NCBI GenBank assembly: GCA_001768515.1
Contig: MEOA01000021.1
Location: 1 to 64,000 of the forward strand
Source of the DNA: Bacteroidetes bacterium GWE2_42_24
GTDB taxonomy: Bacteria > Bacteroidota > Bacteroidia > Bacteroidales > TTA-H9
Direction of reading: 5' to 3'
Length of the DNA stretch: 64,000 bases
Shown here: piece after piece, positions 7,291 through 15,944 of the stretch
Layout: every line of letters starts with the position of its first letter
Numbering within the stretch: the first letter of the stretch is position 1
Made by a program: the position numbers and the translations under genes
Notes under the pieces: generated by a model
What the model saw: the letters and a program-made list of their open reading frames with translations, nothing else
Told to the model about the DNA's origin: nothing
Databases searched by the model: none

Positions 7291-9993
7291 ATGACTATTC
7301 TTAACCCGTTAAAAAATACCTCCGTCAGGTGCAGTGTCTTCTGTATCATCCTAATTACCCTGACAGCAGGTCATCTTTCGGCCCAGCTCTTACCTTATAA
7401 AAACCCAAAACTAAGTATTGAAGAGCGAGTTGATGACCTCCTCTTGCGCATGACCCCTGAAGAGAAATTCTGGCAGCTATTCATGATACCTGGCGATCTT
7501 GATGAAGGAAAAGAACGATTTAAAAACGGAATATTCGGTCTTCAAATTTCGACCCAAAGCAAGAGCAGTGACCAGACAGAGCAGGTACTTTCATATGCCG
7601 GAGGTGGCAGCCCCAGGGCAGTAGCCGAGAAGATCAATGCCATTCAGAAATATTTCATTGAAGAGACTCGTTTGGGAATCCCGATTATTCCTTTCGATGA
7701 AGCCCTTCACGGACTGGTGCGTGATGGCGCTACAGCCTATCCTCAGGCCATTGCACTTGCAGCTACTTTCGACACATCCATGATGCATTCAGTAGCAAAA
7801 GCCATAGCAGACGAATCAGTGAGCCGTGGACTCAGGATGATCCTATCACCAGTGATAAATATTGCCCGCGATGTGCGCTGGGGACGTACAGAAGAAACCT
7901 ATGGTGAAGACCCCTGCCTTACCTCCCTCATGGGGACAGCCTATGTATATGAACTGGAAAAAGCAGGTCTGATCACTTCGCCAAAACACTTTGCTGTGAA
8001 CACAGGCGATGGGGGACGAGATAGTTACCCAATACACCTGAACGACAGAATCCTTGAGGAAATATACTTTCCTGCCTTTAAATCATGCATTAATAAAGGG
8101 AACGCCACCTCTGTCATGACTGCCTACAACTCAATTGACGGAAGTCCCTGCACAGCCAGCGACTGGCTCCTTAACCAAAAGCTCAAAAAAGAATGGAAAT
8201 TTGACGGTTTTGTCATAAGCGATGCCAATGCCGTTGGAGGGGCCAACGTATTGCATTACACTGCTTCCGGTTATGCAGATGCAGGTGCTAAAGCCATCAA
8301 CAATGGCCTTGACGTCATCTTCCAGACCGAATACAACCATTATCCCTTATTTTGGGAAGCCTTCGAAAAAGGGACGGTCGATCAGCTTGCGGTTGACAAT
8401 GCCGTAAGACGTGTGCTACGCGCCAAATTCAAGCTTGGTTTGTTTGAAAACCCGTATGTAAATCCTCAAAAAGCAACAATTGCGAATGGAAATCCCGATC
8501 ATCGTATGCTGGCAGAAGTAGCCGCTCAAAAATCAATCGTTTTGTTAAAAAACGAAGGCAACCTGCTTCCAATCAAGCCTTCAGTTAAATCCATCACAGT
8601 AATCGGGACAGATGCCGTTGAAGCCCGTCTGGGGGGATACAGCGGCAAAGGGAACAACAAAATTTCGATAATTGAAGGGATTAAACAACGTGCAGGAAAC
8701 AATGTAAAGGTCAATTACCAGCCGGGTTGTGGAAGAAAAGCCGGTGAATTTGAAACAGTACCTGATCAGTACCTTAGTACCGTATCGCCTGCCGGGCAAC
8801 GAATAAACGGACTTACCTCTGAGTTTTTTAATAATCCTGATCTACAGGGAGCTCCTGTTGCCGTCCGTACTGAAAGAGCCATTGATTTTCGATGGACCCT
8901 TCTCCCTCCTTGTCCTGAAGTTGAATTTGACTGGTTTTCCGTAAGATGCACTGGAAAACTAACACCTGCTGAAAATGGCACCTACGAACTAGGTATTGAG
9001 GGCAATGACGGTTACCGACTTTGGATCGACGGAAAACTCTTTATCGATAACTGGCAAAAAAGCAGTTATGGCATCCATACAAACACAATTGCAGTTAAAA
9101 AGGGGCAGGTATATGACCTTAAGTTTGAATACCGGGAGACATCAGGGAGCGCCTGGATAAAGATGATCTGGAAGAGAGAAGGCAACTATTTGTGGAAACA
9201 GCAGATCGAAAATGCTGTAGCAGCTGCCGGACAAAGCGACCTGAATATCCTGGTTGTGGGGATTGAAGAAGGGGAAGGACTTGACCGTGCTGTATTATCG
9301 CTTCCCGGTCATCAGGAACAGCTTATAAGGGCAGTTGCTGCTACATTAAAACCCACTGTGGTAATAATAGTGGGCGGAAGTGCTGTTACGATGGATAACT
9401 GGCACGACGCGGCTGAAGCCATTCTGGATGTATGGTATCCGGGAGAAGCTGGTGGTTCAGCAGTTGCTTCTGTTCTATTTGGTGATTACAATCCGGCAGG
9501 AAGACTTCCTATCACCTTCCCAATGGATGAGGGGCAACTGCCACTGGTGTACAATCACAAGCCCACTGGCCGTAACGACGATTATGGAAATCTAACCGGC
9601 AAACCGCTATTTCCCTTTGGATTCGGGCTCAGTTATACCCAATTCTCCTATAGCGACATGATCATCGATAAACCGTTTATTGGCGACAATGAAAACGTCA
9701 GCCTTTCCTTTATATTAAAAAATACGGGAAACATAGCAGGAGAAGAGGTAGTGCAACTTTATATAAAGGATTTGCTGGCATCAACAGCAAGGCCTCTCCT
9801 GGAACTAAAAGGATTTCAACGAGTACCGTTGAACCCGGGCGAATCAAAAACAATAAGATTCATCCTGACACCCGACATGCTCAAAATGCTAAATGAGAAG
9901 ATGCAGTGGGTAGTCGAACCCGGCGATTTCCGTATTCTCATCGGTGCCTCCTCAGTCGATATACGCTTGCGGGGAACAGTCACAGTTAAGTAG
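7291..9993 (+). CDS. GH3 beta-glycosidase with PA14 insert, exported
   Basis: 900 residues. A signal peptide (about residues 1-31, ending GHLSAQ) is followed by the GH3 N-terminal barrel (about residues 35-400). The catalytic nucleophile is Asp311 in GFVISDANAVGG, and the substrate-binding motif SPKHFAVN is visible. The second GH3 domain is split by a PA14 carbohydrate-binding domain (about residues 500-640; NGLTSEFFNNPDL ... RLWIDGKLFIDNW). It then resumes with GEAGGSAVASVLFGDYNPAGRLPITFP. A fibronectin-III-like domain closes the protein. PA14-containing GH3 enzymes include beta-glucosidases and beta-xylosidases; sequence alone does not decide between them. The likely site is the periplasm. 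The gene stands alone, with no SusC/SusD pair nearby, so it is not in a classical polysaccharide utilisation locus. Confidence 0.92.
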   Translation: MTILNPLKNTSVRCSVFCIILITLTAGHLSAQLLPYKNPKLSIEERVDDLLLRMTPEEKFWQLFMIPGDLDEGKERFKNGIFGLQISTQSKSSDQTEQVLSYAGGGSPRAVAEKINAIQKYFIEETRLGIPIIPFDEALHGLVRDGATAYPQAIALAATFDTSMMHSVAKAIADESVSRGLRMILSPVINIARDVRWGRTEETYGEDPCLTSLMGTAYVYELEKAGLITSPKHFAVNTGDGGRDSYPIHLNDRILEEIYFPAFKSCINKGNATSVMTAYNSIDGSPCTASDWLLNQKLKKEWKFDGFVISDANAVGGANVLHYTASGYADAGAKAINNGLDVIFQTEYNHYPLFWEAFEKGTVDQLAVDNAVRRVLRAKFKLGLFENPYVNPQKATIANGNPDHRMLAEVAAQKSIVLLKNEGNLLPIKPSVKSITVIGTDAVEARLGGYSGKGNNKISIIEGIKQRAGNNVKVNYQPGCGRKAGEFETVPDQYLSTVSPAGQRINGLTSEFFNNPDLQGAPVAVRTERAIDFRWTLLPPCPEVEFDWFSVRCTGKLTPAENGTYELGIEGNDGYRLWIDGKLFIDNWQKSSYGIHTNTIAVKKGQVYDLKFEYRETSGSAWIKMIWKREGNYLWKQQIENAVAAAGQSDLNILVVGIEEGEGLDRAVLSLPGHQEQLIRAVAATLKPTVVIIVGGSAVTMDNWHDAAEAILDVWYPGEAGGSAVASVLFGDYNPAGRLPITFPMDEGQLPLVYNHKPTGRNDDYGNLTGKPLFPFGFGLSYTQFSYSDMIIDKPFIGDNENVSLSFILKNTGNIAGEEVVQLYIKDLLASTARPLLELKGFQRVPLNPGESKTIRFILTPDMLKMLNEKMQWVVEPGDFRILIGASSVDIRLRGTVTVK

Positions 9994-10204
9994 ATTCTTG
10001 ATACCGATAACAACTCTTTGGCTTTGAATATTAGCAATAGTTATTTCTCAGGGTTCTTTTATCAGAATATAACCTTAAACGTTAATCATTAAACTTTAAG
10101 CATTTAGCATTAATAATCTGGCGCCATTTGTCCTCAGTCAGCAATCATCTTCCATTGCCATCTCAGTGGAAAGGCCTAACTTGCGGCGCTTTTTAAATGT
10201 AATT

Positions 10205-10819
10205 ATGCCTTTCATTTCAGGACTAACTGTCGGGCTGGCCATTGCCCTCTCTTTCGGGCCTGCATTCATATACATGATGCAGACAGCACTCCGTAATGGG
10301 ATACATCAGGCGATGGGAATTGCAGTTGGTATCGTTGTTGGGGACTTTCTGCTGGTATTGCTGGCTTATACAAGTATCGGGCACTTCCTGTCGCAAGGAT
10401 CAGGCAATCAAGCGATCGGCATCTTCGGCGGCATTATTCTGGCTGCAATGGGAATTATTAACCTGATCAGGCCGGAAGGAAAAAAATTTGACCCGAATAA
10501 ACTTCCCCAACCAAAGAATTACCATGGTTTCTTTATAAGGGGTTTTGTCATAAACCTCAGTAATCCTTTTAATTTAATTTTCTGGATTGGAATAACCGGG
10601 GCAGCCTCTACCCGGTATCACACCTCATGGCAAATACTCGCCTTCCTTGCTGGGGTACTGACTACTGAAATCATCAGTTCCTATACTAAATGTAAAATAT
10701 CTGCCGATTTCAGGCAGGCAATCACACCGCTGGTTCTGAAAACCATTAACCAAATTTCAGGAAGCATTTTTATCATAACCGGGGTGTACCTTATGGCTAA
10801 CAGCCTGCAACTATTATAA
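10205..10819 (+). CDS. LysE/RhtB-type translocator
   Basis: 205 residues from ATG 10205; a GTG at 10166 would add 13 residues lacking family character. Six hydrophobic segments can be traced, starting ISGLTVGLAIALSFGPAFIYMMQ. The GPAF/GPxx segment at the end of the first helix and the conserved (G)x-x-x-NLSNPFNLIFWI near the middle are typical of LysE/RhtB exporters of amino acids. The third hydrophobic region (GIFGGIILAAMGIINLIRP) also fits. The substrate is unknown. The gene is transcribed toward the convergent hybrid histidine kinase, whose stop codon is only 31 bases away. No intrinsic terminator was seen between them. Confidence 0.82.
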   Translation: MPFISGLTVGLAIALSFGPAFIYMMQTALRNGIHQAMGIAVGIVVGDFLLVLLAYTSIGHFLSQGSGNQAIGIFGGIILAAMGIINLIRPEGKKFDPNKLPQPKNYHGFFIRGFVINLSNPFNLIFWIGITGAASTRYHTSWQILAFLAGVLTTEIISSYTKCKISADFRQAITPLVLKTINQISGSIFIITGVYLMANSLQLL

Positions 10820-10849
10820 TCAATAAGGATATGATAAAATGGCTCACCC

Positions 10850-13612
10850 CTATTCTGGCAGCATCTGGCTCATTAGCGCCAGAAGATCCTTTCGTGAGTA
10901 TGGCTTTGACAAATAGTAATTAAAGCCGCTGCTAAGCAACCTTTCACGTTCGCCCTTAAGGGCATTTGCAGTAACGGCAGTGGCCGGTACCTTTTGGTAT
11001 CCATCCATCTTTCTGATAGCATGCAATACCTCTATACCACTCATATCACGACCCAGATTAATATCGAGTAGAAGGGCTGCAAAATGATACTTCTCTGCCA
11101 GGCTGATGGCCATCAGCGCTGTAGTAGCCACTATCACATTGTAATATCCTGTCAGTGTGTAAAGAGCAAATTCACGGTTGATGTCGTCGTCTTCAACCAG
11201 CAACACTAATCTCAATTCCTCCTGTGCAACCATTGCTTCCGTAGTAACCGGGCGCCGTGTAAAACGACCCTCTGGCTTATCAATATCTTCCCAGAGAGCC
11301 GATAGGACGGCTGTAAACTCTGAACCGACCCCTCTTCTACTGCTAACCTTCAGATCGCCGCCAAGTAGCGTCAGATAGCTTCGACACAAACTGAGACCCA
11401 GCCCCGTTCCTTCATATTCCCTGACAAGCCCTTCACTAACCTGCCTAAACTGCTGAAAAATCAACTCAAGATTCTCGGTATCGATTCCAATTCCAGTATC
11501 CTTAACCTTAATAATTGCCTGATACCCAATGGAACTTTTGACTCCGGAAATCGAAACCAAAATACTGCCCTCCATGGTATATTTAATTGCATTGTCAACC
11601 AGACTATCGATCACCCGTTCAATCAGGGTTTCATCACTAGACACACGTATCGGATTCCCGGAATGATGAAACTCAAACGAAATTCCCTTATCAGTTGCGT
11701 GACTACGATGTCGGTCAACAACAGAAGCAACCATATCGGTCAATGAAAATATGGTATAATTCACCTCCACCATGTTCCGTTCAATCTGAGAAATATTCAA
11801 CAACCCATTCAATGTCGTCATCAGGCGGTTTCCGCTTTGGTTGATGGATTGAGCCATTTCCGCATGAACAACATCGACCAGCTCGTTTTCCAGAATCTCA
11901 GCAAAACCTATAATTCCATTCAAGGGGGTTCGCAACTCATGATTCATAGCCGCCAGAAAATTATCTTTTAAGCGGTCGGCTTCCTTCCCTTTCTCAATTG
12001 CCTCCTCCAATTGCATTTTCTGATGAGCAACATCCACGTTCTGAAGCTTAAGTTTCATCGTAACAAGCTTTATCCGCACCAACGACCGGATCAACAGAAC
12101 CATAAACACTACAGCAACGAGAACAGCAAATATCAAGCTATATTGAAATATCTCTTGCCTGTAAATCAACTTTTGCTTTTCAGCCAGTTCCTGTGCATTT
12201 TGCCTGCTCTCAACACGCAGCCGTTCTATTTCCTTCTGCTTCTCAACCATATTCTTTTCGACACTAATCCAGATCGACTGATTCATCAGCCTTTCATTGA
12301 ATATTGTATCAAGAATAGCATTGTTCTTCTGCAAATAGTCGAACGCCAAAGCATGGTTACCCATCAAATGGAAAAGGTCAGACATCGCTTTATAAAGATC
12401 TGCCAGGTCCTCAGTAAGTCTGTTATTGAGGCATAATCTCTCCGATCTCTGAAAATCACCAAGTGCATCTTCATAGCGTCCCATAGAGGCTAATACCCTC
12501 CCTCTGGTTTGCAGCGATCGCGAAAGATCTGGCTCAAAGTGTCCGCGTTGATCTATTTCAACCGACAAATTTGAATAAGTATAAGCCTGCTTCATTTTTC
12601 CCATCGCGAAATAGATGTCTCCGAAGTTGTTATACGCTGTGGAAATCATGGTAGAATCACCTGAATCTCTGACTATATTATATGACAATTGCATATATAA
12701 CAAGGCTTTACTATAAACACCCCTTTCAAGCCACAAGATTCCAAGGTTATTGTAAACACTGGCCAAACCAGCTGTATCATTCCGCTGCTTGTCTATAGAC
12801 ATCGATTTCATAAGGAAACTTAGAGCCTCATCAAACCGGTGGAGTTTTTTGTAAAGCAAGCCTGAATTGTTGTATGACATCGACAACAACGACGAATCAC
12901 CCGACTTTCGGGATTCAAATTCAGATTTCTGATAAAACTCCAACGCCGGAAGCAGCAAACCCCACTCGTCACACACAGCACCAAGAAAATTTAGAAAAAG
13001 GGCTTTCTGTGCAGTTTGCCCTTGAGCTTTACAAAATGAAAGACCCTTCAGCGAGATTTCATAGGTGCTTTTAAATTGCTGATGATCAAAAAAGACACGG
13101 GCAACAAACGAGGCTACCACCACACTCAGACTGTCGTCATGTATATCATCAATGTACTCAGCAGCACCTTTAACCGATGAGAGCAGCTCAGTTTCATTTT
13201 TTAATTTAGCATATATTAACGCTTTCAAATAAAATGCTTCCGATACGCCTCCCCAGTTTTTCGAAGAGATAGCCATCTCTTGCGCAACAGCAACTGAAGT
13301 GAGGGCTTTGACAAAGTGACCATAGTTAAAAGCAGCACGTCCCATGGCCATGTGAGCCTTATATACCATATCTTCCCTGCCTATTTGTGCCGATCGGGCT
13401 AATCCTTTACTGATTGTCTGATACGCCTGCGTAGTATCCGACATCTCCATAGCCAGTTTAAGTTGCCGCTCAATACTACATACTTCCTCTTCGTTCTGAT
13501 CAGCTAAAGCAACATCGGAAGGTAATTCACTACAAATCCCCACTGAACCCCACACCAGCACCACTGCCAGAAGTAGCATTATAGGAAAGCACCTTCGCAG
13601 ATAGACGTACAT
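10850..13612 (-). CDS. Hybrid histidine kinase with periplasmic TPR sensor
   Basis: 920 residues. A signal-like N-terminus (about 1-27) is followed by a TPR-rich sensor region to about residue 460 (repeats such as MSYNNSGLLYKKLHRFDEAL and AYNNFGDIYFAMGKMKQAY) and a coiled coil. A transmembrane helix at about 487-510 (YSLIFAVLVAVVFMVLLIRS) precedes the HisKA domain, with the phospho-acceptor His558 in MNHELRTPLNG. The HATPase domain follows, with N box DNAIKYT, G1 DTGIGID and G2 GTGLGLS. Residues 801-920 are a receiver domain with acidic pocket VEDDD, phosphorylation site Asp850 in LLLDINLG and Lys in YLSKPYS. There is no DNA-binding domain, so the signal probably passes to another protein. 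It overlaps by one base a small upstream ORF (TAATG). Confidence 0.92.
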   Translation of the reverse strand: MYVYLRRCFPIMLLLAVVLVWGSVGICSELPSDVALADQNEEEVCSIERQLKLAMEMSDTTQAYQTISKGLARSAQIGREDMVYKAHMAMGRAAFNYGHFVKALTSVAVAQEMAISSKNWGGVSEAFYLKALIYAKLKNETELLSSVKGAAEYIDDIHDDSLSVVVASFVARVFFDHQQFKSTYEISLKGLSFCKAQGQTAQKALFLNFLGAVCDEWGLLLPALEFYQKSEFESRKSGDSSLLSMSYNNSGLLYKKLHRFDEALSFLMKSMSIDKQRNDTAGLASVYNNLGILWLERGVYSKALLYMQLSYNIVRDSGDSTMISTAYNNFGDIYFAMGKMKQAYTYSNLSVEIDQRGHFEPDLSRSLQTRGRVLASMGRYEDALGDFQRSERLCLNNRLTEDLADLYKAMSDLFHLMGNHALAFDYLQKNNAILDTIFNERLMNQSIWISVEKNMVEKQKEIERLRVESRQNAQELAEKQKLIYRQEIFQYSLIFAVLVAVVFMVLLIRSLVRIKLVTMKLKLQNVDVAHQKMQLEEAIEKGKEADRLKDNFLAAMNHELRTPLNGIIGFAEILENELVDVVHAEMAQSINQSGNRLMTTLNGLLNISQIERNMVEVNYTIFSLTDMVASVVDRHRSHATDKGISFEFHHSGNPIRVSSDETLIERVIDSLVDNAIKYTMEGSILVSISGVKSSIGYQAIIKVKDTGIGIDTENLELIFQQFRQVSEGLVREYEGTGLGLSLCRSYLTLLGGDLKVSSRRGVGSEFTAVLSALWEDIDKPEGRFTRRPVTTEAMVAQEELRLVLLVEDDDINREFALYTLTGYYNVIVATTALMAISLAEKYHFAALLLDINLGRDMSGIEVLHAIRKMDGYQKVPATAVTANALKGERERLLSSGFNYYLSKPYSRKDLLALMSQMLPE

Positions 13613-13812
13613 TATTTATCAGCCAGTTTGTTATGTCTCATACGAGACAGAATTTTCGACCTGCCGGCAAGTACCCTTATTAAGTAGCCGACCAACCGTT
13701 CCACAATGGCAAATATAGGGTTTTCCGTTAATAATAAACGATTATAAAGGTATTTTAAAAATGGATCTACCCGAATCTGTATAGCAGACTTGGCTTTGAC
13801 AAGCTTTTCCAA
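13612..13812 (-). CDS. Possible small protein, 66 aa, coupled to the histidine kinase
   Basis: A 66-residue basic ORF whose TAA overlaps the kinase ATG (TAATG), an arrangement typical of translational coupling. The sequence IQIRVDPFLKYLYNRLLL ... NPIFAIVERLVGYLIRVL is amphipathic. It faintly recalls short Bacteroidota proteins of unknown function with an (I/V)xVxPFLKxFL start and an NPI(F/R) segment (memory only). It could instead be an untranslated leader that is open by chance. It contains no membrane segment or known motif. Confidence 0.4.
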   Translation of the reverse strand: MEKLVKAKSAIQIRVDPFLKYLYNRLLLTENPIFAIVERLVGYLIRVLAGRSKILSRMRHNKLADK

Positions 13813-14661
13813 TGATGTTTTCCGAATAATTCTTTGAATTTCTGTAAACTGTTTCTCATCATTAATCTGAAGCTATTTCAGAATTTGCTCTTAAACCCTG
13901 GCATTTATAAGGTAAATAAATGTTTAAATCACTATTATTCACACTACTCCCTTGTGGCAGTCCTAATGATTACATGGGGTGAATTCAGGAATTGGACTTG
14001 CAAAGAATTCCACATCAGATTTTAATTAGTTGGAAGGATTCAGGGGTAGCCCGCAAGGGTTCTGACCTGACTATTTTTCAGAAAAAAACAAATGATAAAT
14101 TATATCCACTAAAATTGTGCCAAAAAATTTATATAATTATGTCTTCTTCATATATAAGATACTCAAACGTTACTACAACCATAGGCTATACATAAGAAAA
14201 AGATATCTTTGGCCTAACTTTGATATATGTTTCGTATGACTTAGGCGTAAAACCAAATGGTAAAAAACACATAATCAACCGTTTAAAAAATTCACTTATG
14301 TGAGTTTGTTCACACGAAAAAAAATTAAAAAACTTAAAATTTCTTAAATAAAGGACCAAACTAATCTCAAAAACCAGTCCAAAAATTGGAATATTGCATA
14401 TTTTTTCGGAAGACAAGTCCGGTGAAAAATTGCTTCAGAATTCCTATAGAGAAGACAATAATAATGTTAACTGACCCACCAATTAAGCTCAACTATTCAA
14501 AATCCAACGCCTGTAAGTATTCCATTGATGACATTGGCTAGATATACAACTGACTCTTATGTATAGTTTCTACAGGAAATTGGATGCAGGGATGTGCTTT
14601 TATTTATCTTATAAACAACAAATTACCTTCTGTTCATGTTTAATCACATCCTTTCGGGTTT

Positions 14662-14737
14662 CAGAATGTGCTAAAAGAATCATGATCATTCATATTATGA
14701 TCTTTGGATTATTTCACACAAATCCAGACAGAACCTT
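14662..14737 (+). repeat. Dispersed intergenic repeat, copy 2
   Basis: It matches 32-107 over 76 bases with no gaps and about 10 differences. To the right the copies diverge quickly (copy 2 goes into an A-rich run). It lies 96 bases before the acyltransferase promoter. Confidence 0.75.
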
Positions 14738-14832
14738 AAAAAAAGCAATAACTATTATCCATTTTAATCATTCAAGACCACAACCCTGCTTTGCCGGCAA
14801 TAAGAACATCCCCCGGCTAAACAGGTAATTTA

Positions 14833-14840
14833 TAACTTTG
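14833..14840 (+). promoter_or_regulatory. Bacteroidota -7 promoter element (TAACTTTG)
   Basis: TAACTTTG matches TAnnTTTG and lies 56 bases before the GTG start of the acyltransferase at 14897. Confidence 0.6.
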
Positions 14841-14896
14841 CACTAATTGCAATTTCAGACTACCCATCGGTATTTATCCATAAAAGTCAATATAAA

Positions 14897-15796
14897 GTGC
14901 GGAAAATTAAATTGAAATACTATTTCTCCTATTGGTTCTATTTCGTCTCTATTAAAGCATTTGGGATGGTACCGTTTCGCATGCTATACCATTTCAGCCA
15001 CGGGTGTTCATATTTGCTGCGTAATATCATTCATTACCGCAAGGGGGTCATACAACAAAATCTCAGGCTTAGCTTTCCGGAAAAAACGGAAAAGGAATTA
15101 CAGACAATTGAGAAAGAGACTTACCTGAATCTTACTGACATATTGCTCGAAACAATGAAAATGCCCTCCATGAATCAGGATGACCTAGCGAAAAGGTTTC
15201 GATTCATTCCAAATACCGATTTAACTGATGCCATCAACCAGGGACAAAGTATCATTGTGGCCTCAGCTCATTTCGGAAACTGGGAATGGGGTGCACTGGC
15301 AGCCCCATCCATTGTAGCCCCGTTAAAGGCAATCGGATTTTACAAACCCTTAAATAATCCATTGGTCGATCAGCAGGAGCTTAAAAGCAGGGGACGTTAC
15401 GGCTTGCGCGTAACCAGTATGTTTCACACAACAAAAACCTTCAACCTTAACCGCAAACAACCCTCTGCCTTTTTCCTCATCGCTGACCAAAGTCCCAGCG
15501 ACCGTAAAACTGCAATCTGGCTCGATTTTCTACACCAACCGACCCCATGGCTTCATGGCCCTGAACGTCATAGCCGGCATTACAACTACCCGGTTTTTCT
15601 ACTGATGGTGGTCAGAGTCAGCCGTGGCTTCTACGAGATAGAAACACATAAGTTGGCCGATAATCCGGCCAACCTTCCCCAACATGAACTAACCCGCCGT
15701 TACAGCGAAGCACTCGCGCGCTATATTGAGAAGTACCCGGAGCAATGGCTTTGGTCTCACCGCCGGTGGAAAATGAAACCAGAAAAGAAAATATAA
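14897..15796 (+). CDS. Lipid A biosynthesis acyltransferase (LpxL/HtrB family)
   Basis: 299 residues from a GTG start that follows the promoter by 56 bases. Members transfer a secondary acyl chain onto lipid A precursors at the inner face of the cytoplasmic membrane. An N-terminal hydrophobic segment (YWFYFVSIKAFGMVPFRMLY) anchors the protein. The catalytic H-x4-D/E motif appears as HFGNWEW, with the downstream FLIADQSPSD and the late WLWSHRRWK segment conserved in the family. The middle block, normally a G-I-P-hydrophobic stretch, reads HSRHYNYPVFLLMVVRV here. The gene is alone. A bidirectional hairpin terminator follows at 15879-15927. Which acyl chain is added cannot be told. Confidence 0.9.
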   Translation: MRKIKLKYYFSYWFYFVSIKAFGMVPFRMLYHFSHGCSYLLRNIIHYRKGVIQQNLRLSFPEKTEKELQTIEKETYLNLTDILLETMKMPSMNQDDLAKRFRFIPNTDLTDAINQGQSIIVASAHFGNWEWGALAAPSIVAPLKAIGFYKPLNNPLVDQQELKSRGRYGLRVTSMFHTTKTFNLNRKQPSAFFLIADQSPSDRKTAIWLDFLHQPTPWLHGPERHSRHYNYPVFLLMVVRVSRGFYEIETHKLADNPANLPQHELTRRYSEALARYIEKYPEQWLWSHRRWKMKPEKKI

Positions 15797-15878
15797 AATA
15801 CCTGCAGGGCTAATTTCAGGTCAAATCTTTACAAAAGCAAAGAAATGACATAAAACCTGATCGGAATCTCAGAAAAAC

Positions 15879-15927
15879 ACCAACCGCTGCCAGAAAACAG
15901 GTGATCCCATTTCAAGCAGCGGTTGGT
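15879..15927. terminator. Bidirectional terminator hairpin
   Basis: A perfect 12-bp stem (ACCAACCGCTGC with GCAGCGGTTGGT) and a 25-base loop, between two convergent genes. On the minus strand the stem is followed by GTTTTTC; on the plus strand by ATTTT. Confidence 0.7.
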
Positions 15928-15944
15928 ATTTTAGCCGGATAGTG

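Larger units (their letters stand above)
13813..14896. other. AT-rich intergenic region, no convincing gene
   Basis: About 1.1 kb between the histidine-kinase leader ORF and the acyltransferase. Only short, lysine/isoleucine/phenylalanine-rich reading frames of chance type are present. It holds copy 2 of the dispersed repeat (14662-14737) and the acyltransferase promoter (14833-14840). Otherwise I see nothing. Confidence 0.6.

Noticed and set aside
7291-9993. GH3 gene as part of a polysaccharide utilisation locus
   Set aside because: No SusC/SusD pair, regulator or other glycan enzymes adjoin it.
14559-14828. 89-codon plus-strand frame
   Set aside because: It is largely the dispersed repeat and AT-rich spacer; the composition is not protein-like.
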